NCBI GenBank assembly: GCA_023362775.1
Contig: JALMGJ010000008.1
Coordinates: forward strand, 39,489,001-39,553,000
DNA: 64,000 nucleotides
Direction of reading: 5' to 3'
Source: Charina bottae
Taxonomy: Eukaryota; Chordata; Lepidosauria; Squamata; Charinaidae
A program made the position numbers and the translations under genes. Shown here one piece after another: positions 46,696 through 58,097 of this stretch. Numbering within the stretch: position 1 is the first letter of the stretch; each line of letters opens with the position of its first letter. Below the pieces are notes generated by a model that was not told where the DNA came from, did no database searches, and worked only from the letters and a program-made list of their open reading frames with translations.

Positions 46696-46886
46696 GAGAA
46701 GGTTTTCATAATTACCACCACACCTTTCCATTTGATTATTCAGCCAGTGAGCTTGGCTTGAAGTTCAACCCAACCACATGGTTCATTGACTTCATGTTTT
46801 GGTTGGGTTTGGTCACTGAGCGGAAGCAGGTTCCCAAGGAGATGATCCAAGCTCGCAAAGAGAGGACTGGAGATGGCACTTCTTGA
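46696..46886 (+). CDS. SCD5: SCD5 exon 5, third histidine box and stop
   Basis: Last coding exon. The acceptor GTTTTCCAG ends at 46695. It starts GEGFHNYHH after joining the split Gly262. His266, His269 and His270 form the third HX2HH box. YDYSASE-like and NPTTWFID sequence, a last amphipathic/hydrophobic stretch and a basic tail RKERTGDGTS follow, then TGA at 46884-46886. All ten metal ligands (His88, 93, 125, 128, 129, 237, 266, 269, 270 and Asn233) sit at a constant offset of 32 from human SCD1 numbering. There is therefore no indel between the boxes, and the enzyme should be catalytically competent. Confidence 0.94.
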
Positions 46887-49490
46887 GAAACAAATTGAGT
46901 CTTGAACTTTGATGCTGCTGTATGTGTTGTTTGTATGTTTCTTCATTGGGGGCCTCTGCCTCAAACTTTCCCTTAGAATGGAAGTAGTATTTTTCATTGA
47001 ACAAAGGCCAAATTCATTTCTGGATAAATGTAATTTTACTTTAGTGCTGTGGTTTTTCTATTGCAGAAAACACTTTAAATATTAATTCATCTTCCAAGAA
47101 AGCTGTGAATGTTCCAGCCTGCAACTTTCCATAATATAATGCCCTCCAGATGAGTTGAACTCTAGTTCCCATAATCCCCAGCAATTGTGGCCTTTGAACA
47201 TTGAAGTTCAACACATCTGGAAAACTCCAGGTTGGGAAAGGCTGGATGGGCAGTCTTAGGCTTGTGGGTGCTTGTTCTACTGAAACCATGATATCTACAA
47301 ACCAGCTTTAAAATACAGATGCGGCAGAGCCAGATGCATAACGGTGATGCAGGAGCAAAGAGGTTTGCCTCTACTGGTACAGATGTACACCTGACATGTC
47401 GCATATCAGGAACTCTGATGTAGAATGTAAGACTGGCCAGGAAAACTGTGCAGCTTGCTTACCTGCTCTAAAGCATAACTTCAGCTCATAACAGGTCACT
47501 AGCTGCTGAATACTCTACACTGAAGCTCATTGATGCTCTGTATGATTTGAGGGAATGCTCTAGGATGCACCCAACAGTCTCCTGCAATTGTACATGACAG
47601 AAGAAGCTCAATGGTAGTAGGCAACCTTTCTTTAAGGGTAGCTAAAGAGCTCCTGATACATCCCCAAGGAATGTAAATTTCCCCAGTGTTTTTTAGCAGA
47701 ATTGATTGTGGAATTAAATCAAAGCTGTCTTAAATACAACATTTTTGGAAGATTACATATTATTTAGTATTAAAAGCAAATGACCTTTGACTTCATATAG
47801 TCATCATGACTATACACCTTCCTTCTCCAAGTTGGTATCCTTGCTCTCATCATCTGCAGTAAACATACCCACTGGCCATGCTGGTTGGCAATGAACAGAA
47901 CTGTAGTCCAATTTGTACAGATGTTATCAGAATGAAGAGGCTTGGAATGCACTACTTGGATACACATGTAACTCTTGACAGAATGAAGGAACTTACAGTT
48001 CTTTAATGTGTAGTTCAAGGAAGTCAATTGCTTAATTTAAAATGGCTCTATCATGTCTTTTCCCCCTATGCTTTGGCCTTGTGGTTTCTTGTATACATGG
48101 GGCCTTTAAAAATACACCTGGCACTCACTCTTTGAGAAGAACTCTCCCACTTGTTTTAGTGAAAGCTTTGTATACACAAGAAATGTGGGTGTAAAGATAG
48201 ATCCTCCACTGAAGCAAACAGGAGAGTACTGTAACTATCACATATCTCCATGTTTTAAGGAGATATCCTGAACTATGTTCCTATGTGACAAATGAAGAGA
48301 GGCAAAAGGACCTAATACATAATCAATTCCAAGAAATGTTATAAAGTATAGCTATCCCACCACCAGCATTATTTGGACCATGATTCAGTATTATTGTTTT
48401 CAGTAAGATTTTTTTTCCTGATAATTGCCTGCTTCTAGCTGTCACTATTTAATAGATCCACAATGATGTCTGTGATCTATCCTGCTGTTTTTGTAGAGGA
48501 GGGCTGAGTAAAATAATAAAAACAATGAGTTCTTGTGGCACCTTTAAAAACTGGCACTTTTATTTCTGCATAAACTTTGGGGGATCACAGTCCACTTCAT
48601 CAGATGCATGCAGTATGTAGGCATCCAAAACAGTGAACTAGGATCCAAGAAAGTCTATGCAATTTTGTATTTGTTTGTCTGCTTAGGGGCCACAAATTCT
48701 TGGCTGCAAGAGATGGCTCCTGAAAGAAGTAAAGAATGTATTTTAAAGACAGTATGGAAAAGGGGCACTCAAAATCTGTTCATAAGGAAGAATCGTACCT
48801 TGCATTTCAGTCATTTTGATGAAACCAAGCTCTTTAGATAATTCCAGACATTTGCTAGCAGTAAACACTCTCTTGATCAATCATGAAACATATCCCAATC
48901 TTTTGATTTATTCCAAGTTCTCACTTGCTCATTGGGATTTATTTGATGTGAGCCTGCTGAAGATATGTTTGCCAATGTTCTGTAAGGAAAGGGGATTTCC
49001 TGATTGCTCTCCTCTTGTGATAAAAGGGTCAGGAATGCTGATTAGGAGAAGCATCTTATGGTGTCTTGTAATTCCCTCTTGGACATCTTTGAAGTGCCAC
49101 TCTTCCTTTCTGATTCCTATCTTCATTGCTCATATGTTTTATTTTTCAAATCCGTGGTCTGTGTCCACATTGAAACAAAAAGAAATTTCTAAACAACTTG
49201 GAATCGCTAATGATTAAAGCAAGACACAGAGAGATTCCCCTTGTTGCAAGACCAGTGCTCCTCTGCTTTGATTTTCCTTTTTCCTTGTTTGCTTTGTTTC
49301 CTTGTTGAATATGCAGTTAATTTATTGAAGAGCAGGTATCTATATTAACATCTATATGCTTTATGGGCCAAAAATTAAATGAATATGTTTAGATTATTGA
49401 TTTTATTGTCATTTTGTGATATAGACATTGTCATTTCTAATGTATACAGCTAAATGATGTCTTAAATCAAATAAAGCTTCATGTTAAATG
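46887..49490 (+). other. SCD5: Probable SCD5 3' UTR
   Basis: Sequence after the stop codon is mostly unique and AT-rich, without a long ORF. The likely polyadenylation signal is AATAAA at 49470-49475, inside a well-spaced AT-rich stretch; an earlier AATAAA-like site lies near 48513. The end is inferred. Two old repeat fragments appear embedded: an inverted, hAT-like piece at about 47146-47255 and a piece of a widespread amniote repeat (GTGGCACCTTTAAA ... CACTTCATCAGATGCATG) at about 48530-48613. Confidence 0.5.
49470..49475 (+). promoter_or_regulatory. SCD5: Candidate SCD5 poly(A) signal
   Basis: AATAAA about 2.6 kb after the SCD5 stop, followed by T/GT-rich sequence. No stronger candidate stands out before the next transposon. 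Transcript data would be needed to choose between this site and the one near 48513. Confidence 0.45.
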
Positions 49491-50009
49491 TTTGGATACC
49501 TACTTTATATTCCAACTGGTCAAAGCTATGGCAGAAGGTACATTTGAGCTATTCCATATTCAGTAGCTACTTTGATTCCTATCTGCCAAACCTCAACGTT
49601 CAGACATCAAACTTCAGTTGCGTGCAGCATCCATTAATATCCAAGTCACGTATATCTTAAAAGCAATTTATGTAGCTTTGGACTCCATATGGTGCTTTAT
49701 AAAGTTTGTGCTTGAGGCCTGGTCAAGGGAGTTTCTGGTATCTTCCTGGTAAGATCATTGCAACATGGTTCATATGGGTCTGTCCTTGAAAATGATACAG
49801 GAGCTACAACTAGGGCAGAGCATTGCAGTAAGGCCTCTTTTGAAGACCCTAATATTGGTCCCAATGGAACTGCACTGGTGGCCCACAGCCTACTGGTTGG
49901 ATTTCAAGATTCCAGTAATGGTCTTTAAAGGTCATATGTCTATGAAGGTTCTCAGTCATCCAGGTGGAATTGTCTGTAGCTTGAATCATGTCAACTGGAT
50001 TTCTATTTT

Positions 50010-50058
50010 CTCAGTGGAAACGTTTCGCTCCTTATCCAAGGAGCTTCTTCAGTCTGAG
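50010..50058 (-). ncRNA. Hammerhead ribozyme-like motif, left arm
   Basis: Mirror copy of the right-arm motif on the other strand. Confidence 0.7.
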
Positions 50059-50162
50059 CAAAGTTAGTAAGGGAATCCTAAATATGAATAAATATTTATA
50101 AATACTTATAAATATAAATAAATATGTATAAATACATATTTAGGATTCCCTTACTAACTTTG

Positions 50163-50211
50163 CTCAGACTGAAGAAGCTCCTTGGATAAGGAGCGAAACG
50201 TTTCCACTGAG
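50163..50211 (+). ncRNA. Hammerhead ribozyme-like motif, right arm
   Basis: In order: stem I strand CTCAG (50163-50167), core CTGAAGA (50169-50175), stem II GCTCCTT/AAGGAGC closed by GGAT (50177-50194), GAAAC (50195-50199), palindromic AACGTT for a short or dimeric stem III, and stem I strand CTGAG (50207-50211). The conserved core residues are all present. Confidence 0.7.
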
Positions 50212-50444
50212 AAAATAGAAATCTTTAAAGGTCAATTGAGTACTTCTCGTAGTACCTATCTGCTTCAATTTTAAGACTTGGAGGGTGCTCTTTTCAGTGC
50301 CCCATAGTTGGGGGAGTGATGATGAGGGAGAGGCCATTTTCTGTAGAGGCACCTTGGCTTTGGAATGGCCTTTTCCTGAAGACCTGGTTTAATAAGTCAT
50401 AACCAAGCCATGTTCTATTGTCCTTCATAAAAATCTGTGTTTAT

Positions 50445-50445
<1 letters not shown>

Positions 50446-50489
<44 letters not shown>
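50446..50489. repeat. (ATC)n microsatellite
   Basis: About 14 ATC units. Confidence 0.95.
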
Positions 50490-50619
50490 TTTTAAAGTAT
50501 TCTTTTCTTTCACTTTAATATTTTAACCTATATTATTTATTGATCGTAACCTATCCTTAAATCTTTAGCATACTGGGTTTTCCCTCTCTCTGTCTCTCTC
50601 AAAGAAAGAAAGAAATAGC

Positions 50620-50790
50620 TTCACTGAACTGGCCTTGACTAATTTTGAAAAACTAAGCAGTTTGGTGGGAGAGCACCAGAAAATCTCAGCGCTGTAGGCT
50701 AGCCTGGGAATTCAGAAAACATGCCATCAGAAGGCAATGGCCAACCGCTTGTTCAGTGTTTCTAAGAAGAATACATGAGCACGTCATTTA
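50620..50790 (+). repeat. 5S-rRNA-derived SINE, degenerate
   Basis: AAACTAAGCAGTTTGGTGGGAG and a later GGCAATGGCCAACCGC tail resemble 5S-SINEs at 7181 and 18167, much diverged. Confidence 0.4.
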
Positions 50791-51087
50791 ATCATAAGGA
50801 TTGAAACCTGATTCATGGTAGTCTACCTTTTGACATGGAGTTAGCCACTGAGGAAGTGAAAACCTAAAATGTAATTGAATTTAATTGAATTTCAGGGTTC
50901 CAAAAGTTTAAATTGGGACTTTTCAAATGCAAATTGCAATGTTAATACCTACATTTCCTACCCACCTATTTTTAAATACAACTCTATTAATAAGACATGC
51001 AAAACCCAAACATGCTTCTATTACGATAGGAAGAATATCGCAGAACAGCATATAAGACTGAGTGCTATTTGAAGTATGTCTGACTGA

Positions 51088-51202
51088 GCTTACGAGGAGG
51101 AAGACATATTAGCTATGTTGGCCGCCTTGAGTTATTTATAAAAATAATAAAGGCGGGATAGAAAATTCATACATACAGTACATACATACATACATACATA
51201 CA
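51088..51202 (+). repeat. Sauria SINE/Bov-B 3' tail and (CATA)n
   Basis: GAGGAGGAAGACATATTAGC then GCCGCCTTGAGTTATTTATA and AAAGGCGGGATA. Only the 3' end is present, followed by CATA repeats. Confidence 0.75.
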
Positions 51203-51689
51203 TGTTGCATTATCAGGTTCAGTCCTGTAGCTATTCACCTGGAGTTTGACTGCACTGAGTTCAGTAGTATAGTGTGTGTGCTTGAGGAAACAAGCACAGA
51301 ACTTAGTCCATGCACTTTCTGGTTTGGAGAAATTTGTTGGCCAGGATGTGGTGGTACCTGTGATCCCATGAGACAAAATGTCAAATTGATCTGAGGAAAT
51401 GTTGGAAGTTGGAGAGTTGTTAAGCCTCAAGGAAGCCTTTCTAACTTTGTGATTCTTAACTATTAAGATCCCTGGGAAAAGGTTTTTAAAAATGCAGCAA
51501 TTTGCTTTGGCTTGCTAATCAGTACCTTTCTTCTGCTCTGGCCTGGTATTTTCTTGGTCTTTTGGATGACAAACAAGCATTGGTGAGACTATTCTGGCTG
51601 AGGGTCCACCTCCTTCCTGGGGCTTTAACCCACATCGTGCCTTCACCTGCTTGAATTCCATGCATAAACCAGCTGGAAATGAGAAATCC

Positions 51690-52140
51690 CTTTCTGGATT
51701 TTATTTATTGTTCACATTTTTATCACTGCCCATCTCCCCCCTGGGGGGGGGACTCTGGGTGATTTACAATAAGAATAAAATTTAAAATTCAATGCAAACT
51801 ATAAATAATACATTAAATATAACTGCAACTAGAAGATAAAAATATAAAATGCAATACAATCCAGATGGCAGCAAGGTTCTACTTCAGTCCGTGAATATAT
51901 AAGGGGCCATTCTAGGGCGCCAGCCATCCCCAAGAATGACTATTCCCCTCCCGGACCCAGGCATGATGGCAAAACCAGGTCTTCAGTTGTTTACGGAAGT
52001 CCAGGAGAGAGGGGGCTTGCCTCACCTCCGGGGGCAGGATGTTCCAAAAGGCAGGAGCTGCTGCAGAGAAGGCCCGCTTCCTGGACCCCGCCAGGTGGAA
52101 TTCTCTTACAGACGGGGTCCATAACATGCCCTCACCCCCT
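51690..52140 (-). pseudogene. L2-type LINE, ORF2 C-terminus and 3' UTR
   Basis: The minus frame 51912-52127 contains RKRAFSAAAPAFWNILPPEV and LDFRKQLKTWF, the C-terminal motif of L2-clade ORF2. It is followed by the 3' UTR ending CTGCCCATCTCCCCC on the plus strand at 51727. 5' truncated. Confidence 0.8.
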
Positions 52141-52208
52141 TCCTTTACTTTAGCAACAGAGATGGCTTGATGTCTGTCTCATTATATTTATCACAGCCCC
52201 TATTGGAG

Positions 52209-52418
52209 GAAAGGAAAGGAAAGGAAAGGAAAGGAAAGGAAAGGAAAGGAAAGGAAAGGAAAGGAAAGAAGGAAAGGAAAGGAAAGGAAAGGAAAGGAAA
52301 GGAAAGGAAAGGAAAGGAAAGGAAAGAAGGAAAGGAAAGGAAAGGAAAGGAAAGGAAAGGAAAGGAAAGGAAAGGAAAGGAAAGGAAAGGAAAGGAAAGG
52401 AAAGGAAAGGAAAGGAGG
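52209..52418. repeat. (GGAAA)n array, about 210 bp
   Basis: About 42 GGAAA units with three interruptions (near 52268, 52327 and 52415). A pure polypurine strand; the long FLSFP-like ORFs through it are repeat artefacts. Confidence 0.97.
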
Positions 52419-52648
52419 AAAGGAAATTTTTCTTCTCATTTGGACTAGAATGGGAAAGTGGCAGCACTCAATTTCACCTGGTTAATAAGAAAATAACAAA
52501 GAGGAGTCTTGGTTGCATTGCTCCATCAATGAGATTGCAAAACAAGAAATGAAATCAGTTCCATTATTTTTCTGTCCCATCAATGCACTTGTAAAAGCAA
52601 ACCAAAAAAGCTCAGCTTTTCACCACTCCACTGGTGAAGCTGTTTAAA

Positions 52649-52722
52649 ACACACACACACACACACACAGCAATGGAGGGCAGGGAACAGTGATGGGAGG
52701 GGAGGGGAGGGGAGGGGAGGGG
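52649..52722. repeat. (CA)n and (GGGGA)n microsatellites
   Basis: CA repeats at 52649-52669 and GGGGA repeats at 52697-52722. Confidence 0.93.
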
Positions 52723-54561
52723 AAACTCTCAAGGCAAGCCCAATAGCCAATTAGAGTGGGGATCACTTAGCAAGAATTGAAGTGCAGCATGCAAGCTAGA
52801 GAACATAGCTTGAGCAGGAGTAAGATGAAAAAAATTACTTTTGACATGGAGCCAATATGCACAGGCAGAATTTGGGTTAGCTGTTGGCTGGGAGCAAATT
52901 GAGGATCATGTCCTGCATTCTCTCATGCTTGTGCTGGGCTAAGCTGGAAGTATGGATCTGCCCTAGACACAATTGGTTCAGAGCCATGGGCCAAGTACCA
53001 TGGACATCCATGGGGAAGACAAGGTGGGGCTCAAGTGATGACACATTCATTGTGATGCAAATGACGTGGCCTTCATATTTGCTCAGACATTGCAACACCA
53101 GAACTAAACTGTGTTCTTTTGCATGGTGATGTCATGACTCAGGTTACTTGGACATCACTGAAACTTGTCACGGACACGGCCATCCATACTGCATACAGCA
53201 CTGGAGATGACACCTGAGAATCAATGGGGAAGGCTAGAAATTGGTGGGGAAATGGCTTTGCTGAGATCTTGAAGGTACTGAGATAATGTGAAATGGATTA
53301 GGTCTTGATTTTGATACATATTCAGCTGAAAGACATGGCCTCACCCTTGATTCTAATATTTTTGTGGAAAGAGGGCTAGTGGACCTTTCATTTGTCCTAC
53401 GTACTACATATTGTATCACCAGGAAGAGTTAAATGTATGTGTGTACTGGCCTTTGCAATCTGGCCCCTCCTAGATGTATCGGACTACAACTCACGTCATC
53501 ATAGACAAGCACTGGCGCATCTTGGGGAATTCAGGAAGATACCAGCTAATGCTACAGCCCATTCCTTATTCATGGATCAGTCAATAACTGTTCTCGCAAC
53601 GTGCTGAAAATTTAACCACAATACATTGAATTAAAATTCTATACTCGCTTCCATGAGTGGGTATGAAGATTTATTTATACTTTTTAAAAAACATAATTTG
53701 TTATTTATTTATCAAATTTTTATCACTGCCCATCTCCCCCCAAGGAGAGACTCTGGGTGGTTAGTATATTTAATTAGTTTGCTAAATGATAATTGCATCA
53801 TATACTGTAAATTATGCACCATTGATATATGATGTTTATCATTGCTTACATTAGGACACATCTAAAATGCTTCAGTGGTTTTTTTACTAAATCATTACTA
53901 ATGAGTTTCTCTTCCCTGATTCATGATGATGACCAGTGATGTTTCATTAAACAAATGCATTCTGGGCATGGGACTAGATGGCGGCTTTTAATTCAACATT
54001 TGCCAAATGTTAAGAATTCTAGTTCTGCTGTTTTAATTCTTTGGGGGAAAGCGCTTGATGGAAATGTGATTGGTGATTCTAAAAAACACTGAAGGCCAAA
54101 TCTTGGGGTTATATTTTATTTATTTTTAATTTTGCCCTTTTTTCAAATGAGTTTTGGGGCACATTATTGCTGCTTCTCTTCCTTTTTCCCTCACAATAAT
54201 CCTCAGCCTAACTCAACAGGTTTAATTGCAAACATATTGGCCCTATTCAGACAGCACACTTAACGGGGTTAGGGAGGGTGTTAGTGTGGTGTGCAAATAC
54301 CCTGACACCCTAATCCAGTTATCTAACACTCACTCTGAGCCTTGGGTTGGCTCTGGTGCTAAACCTGGTCAACAAATTAATTATTGTTTCCTGACACTGA
54401 GACACGAGACCCCATGAAACATGAAACTGTGGACTAAGAGTTTGATATTTGTCTCCTTTTCACTTTTCTGCCTCTTCTGCCATCTCATGGGACAGAACAG
54501 AGTACAGGTACTTAAAGATGCTCCTAACTTTATCCCTGTGGCACTAAACTGATCGTGCAAC
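52723..54561. other. Intergenic sequence, no gene seen
   Basis: Only an L2-like reversed 3' end at 53700-53765 is recognised. Confidence 0.45.
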
Positions 54562-54577
54562 TGTTGATTTTTCCTTA

Positions 54578-54894
54578 AGGTAAAGGTTTTCCCCTGCACA
54601 GTCGTGTCCGACTCTAGGGGGCGGTGCTCATCTCCGTTTCTTAGCCGAAGAGCCAGCGCTGTCCGAAGATGCTTCCGCGGTCACATGGCCAGCATGACGC
54701 GCGTGGAACGCTGCTACCATCCCACCGAAGTACTACCTATTTATCTACTTGCATTTGCATGCTTTCAAATCGCTAGGTTGGCAAGAGCTGGGGCAAGTGC
54801 GGGAGCTCACTCCGTCACGTGGTGCTCGGGTCTCGAACAGCTGACCTTCTGATCAACAAGCCTGGCGTCTTAACCACTGAGTCATTGCGCCCCC
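54578..54894 (-). repeat. tRNA-derived SINE (GGTTTTCCCCTG family), copy 2
   Basis: Same family and orientation as 34610-34938. 16-bp duplication TGTTGATTTTTCCTTA (54562-54577) versus TGCTGATTTTTCCTTA (54895-54910). Confidence 0.9.
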
Positions 54895-54910
54895 TGCTGA
54901 TTTTTCCTTA

Positions 54911-57070
54911 GCAGAGCTAAATTAAGCTTGTCTGGACAGGGTCACAACTGGGGGTGGGGCAAGCAAGGCATGTGCCCCGGGCGCCGCGCTGGGGGGTGCG
55001 CCAAAATGATGCCCGGGGGGTGCCAAAATGACAAAATAACCCATGGGGGGGGCGCGGAATCCATGTTTGCCCCGGGTGACACAGACCCTAGTTCCATCCC
55101 TGTGTCTGGATCTGGCTTCTTTGTGTGGGACTCAACCAATTGCCATTTATAAACTGTGGTTAAACAAACCAGGATTAGCCGAATGCATTAATCAATTCAA
55201 GAGAATGTCAAGAGGCAAAATCTGCAACTCTTTGCATTTACAAAATGTATTTCTCTAGGTGTACCAGAATTGCTATGACTGTAAGAACAGTACCCACATA
55301 CCTGAGATGGTATTGGCAAAGTATTTTATGCGCTGAGGTAGAAGTGAGTTTAAATCATTGGAGGGGAACAAAGGGGGCAAGTGACATCACATAAATCATG
55401 ATGTCATGCAATTGCCACACACGATGGATTTGGATTGTAACTTGCAGGAATTCGGCGTTTTGCACCCAACACATCTGGAGAATCATAAGTTGGGGAATAC
55501 CGATTTAAAAGTTAGACATGTAAATATGAGACCAGGGCAATACAATAATCCTTAGTGAGATCAAGTGGACTATATATTTTTTGTCATCATTCCACTGATA
55601 GCAAAAATTGACTCTTAATCGCTGGGGGAAATGTTCAGGTTCGCTGAATACAGGACAGGATCCCAACTTGTGTGTGCTTAAAAATATTTGGCTGTGGTGA
55701 TGATCTCCTTTTCAGCCCTGGAACAGATCTAGGCATGTGCCCAACTACGCCAGAGAAGGCATCCACCTTTTTGAAGGCCTGGTCACTTGGAAAGAAAATA
55801 TCAGAGTTAAGAATTTTAGTGCTTCATCATCTCTCAGAGCAAAAACATGCAGTGGATTCTCCAGCTTTGATTTCTCTGTTATTTGTACCTTATGTCCAAT
55901 AATCAACAATTTGCAGCTGACTTGCCGAGCCCAGTTTTTATTTAACATCTGTTAGGGAATACCTGGTTTTGTTCTGGAGAAGTTAATATTAAAGATAAGA
56001 GGTGAAGATAAAGATGTGTTTCAGTCCTGCTTGGCTCCTGGTGACTTCATGGACACTTCCATGCAACTTCCTCCAGTCTAGCCCGCAGCTGATGTTTGTG
56101 GGTGGTCTCCCATCCAAGCATTAACCAGGGCCATCCCTACTTAGTCTCAAGATCAATCAAGATCAGCTTGGTGCTGCCATCCGCTGCGGCCTCCTGCAAG
56201 GAAAACCGATTTCGCTTTGAGACATTCTTGAGGAACACACACCCGGCACCAGTCTGTTTAAAGCACTGAATCCACGCCATTTCCCGGCCCTCAGATTCCA
56301 TTCATGGGTTGCCTTGGTGCCCTCAGGACAGCTTGGATTGTGCTTCATATTGTTCTTTTTCCTTTTTCCTACCAAGTCCCTTATTTATTCCAGTTTTCTT
56401 TTCCATTAAGGCCTCTACCTCCCTGAGAAGCTTCTGGTCTTAATTACTTCAGAATGTAGATGGAAGGAAGATTTCATGTAATTGGATACTCCTTTTTCCG
56501 TATACAAATGTCCCTCTTCATAATAAACCAACATAAACTAGAATTCTTGTCCCTAATCCCTAACTTTCTACAGGGAGGACATTTTCCTAGAGGGAGACCC
56601 ATTCAATCCTTGAACATATCCAATCCTTCTACAATAATTAGGATACTCGGCATTCTGACTCTCCATCATAAAGACACCCCCCCCCCCGGGTCTATCACAT
56701 AATTGATTGCAGACATTAAGTGGCTGTACTGCTATTTGATTCTTCCTATTGACACCCTATTTATTATCCTTCCAGGTTTCATTTCTTTCTCACTTGGCTC
56801 TGCCATTTTTGCTTCCTCTTTTCAAAGGCAGTTAGGTAGAGATCTACAGGACAATCAAACATGTTTGGACATGCAGCAACAGTGGCTGCTTCAAACCTTG
56901 CAAATTTGTTGCAGCCAATCTCCTCAAATGGACAGCATTTTCTGAAGGTCAAAAGAGAAGCCTGCGAATACAAGCCAGGAAAATTAAAAATAGCCATTCT
57001 GAACTTCCTTAATTGGGTACCAAAAGCAGATCCCAGTTGAAGATAGCTTGCCTTCTCTTCAGTTCTTTGG
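54911..57070. other. Intergenic sequence, no gene seen
   Basis: A G-rich stretch at about 54945-55080 has CCCCGGGCGCCGCG and GCCCCGGGTGACA pieces, probably a decayed repeat. A C10 run lies at about 56688-56697. A 5S-SINE is listed separately. Confidence 0.4.
56020..56175 (-). repeat. 5S-rRNA-derived SINE
   Basis: GGTCTCCCATCCAAGCATTA and CCAGGGCCATCCCTACTTAG are the reverse complement of the 5S promoter region. Confidence 0.7.
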
Positions 57071-57360
57071 TGGGAAGATTTATTTATTTATTTATTTATG
57101 TTTCAACTTCTATCACCGCACCATCTCCCACAAGGGGACTCTGGGCGGTTTACAAACATAGAGATTAAAATTCCGTTATAAAAACACATAAAAATATAAT
57201 ATACAATTAATTATTATTATAAATTAAGTAGAAAATCCAAGAAGGCAGACCACGATCTTTAAAAGGGCTCTATGGCACCAGCCATCCCCACGAGGAACTA
57301 TTCCTGTTCCCATCCCACGCGAGGCGGCAAAACCAGGTCTTTAGGTTTTAGATTAAGTTA
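57071..57360 (-). repeat. L2-type LINE 3' end
   Basis: (TTTA)n then ACCGCACCATCTCCCACAAG and GACTCTGGGCGGTTTACA, continuing to CCAGCCATCCCCACGAGG. Its right part is repeated at 58441-58597 by the tandem duplication. Confidence 0.75.
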
Positions 57361-57412
57361 TTGTATTAGAAAGGCTAGGTGACAAGGCTTGAATGCACAG
57401 AACCTCCTACAG

Positions 57413-57689
57413 CAGGGCTTTCCAAAGTTTTCCCGCGGCGACACACCAACCGCCATTGGTGTGTCGCCGCGGGAAAACCCGAAAGTGCCGCCGTTGCAGC
57501 AGCGCGCAAAAACCCGGAAGCGCTGCTGCCGCTTTCGGGTTTTTGCGCGCCGCCGTTGGTGTGTCGCTGCGGGAAAACCCGGAAGCGCTGATGATGATCA
57601 GCGCTTCCGGGTTGTGTGGCAACACACCAGACTGTGTGTGGCGACACACTTTTGTGTCGCGACACACACACACAGTTTGGAAAGCTCTG
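57413..57689. mobile_element. CpG-rich hAT MITE, copy 2
   Basis: Same ends as 10820-11089; exact 8-bp duplication TCCTACAG (57405-57412, 57690-57697). Holds the 38-bp near-palindrome at 57576-57613. Confidence 0.92.
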
Positions 57690-58097
57690 TCCTACAGCCT
57701 TAATTAATTTGTATAAACAGAGATGCTTATCTCTTCTGAAATTAATTCAGCAAATGTCTTGAAATGCATAAGGGGGGAAGGAGCAGCAATCTACTTGCCT
57801 ATCACCATAAAATACATTTTTCTACCTTGAACAAAAGAGGGGTTGGTGTTATGTTGGCCTCTATTGCTGAATAAAAAGTGCATTGATGTTATTAAAGAGA
57901 AAGCAGTGGAATTAATCCCAGGTGGGTTGTATTCCGCATCTTAGATTGACGGCAAACATTCAGATTCAGCCCCTTTGCATAAGGTAACACATAACGATTT
58001 GATGCCACAGAATGCAGAGGACAGCTTTAAAAAGTATTCACTATGTGTCACTCTTCATTCCAGGTCCACATTAGGGCACCACGGCAATATGAACGAA

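Larger units (their letters stand above)
49935..50221. mobile_element. Penelope-like element end with 87-bp inverted repeat
   Basis: Arms 50000-50086 and 50135-50221 are inverted copies around an AT-rich spacer. The 13-bp direct repeat TCTTTAAAGGTCA flanks the element at 49922-49934 and 50222-50234. Each arm carries a hammerhead-like motif, as known for Penelope-like retroelements. No ORF. Confidence 0.8.

Noticed and set aside
52150..52467. Long ORFs of FLSFP or KERKG repeats on both strands
   Set aside because: Translations of the (GGAAA)n array; openness on both strands follows from composition.
57379..57707. Arg-rich ORFs of 70-104 codons at the CpG-rich MITEs
   Set aside because: They fall in a GC-rich non-autonomous transposon, overlap in opposite strands, and match no transposase motif.
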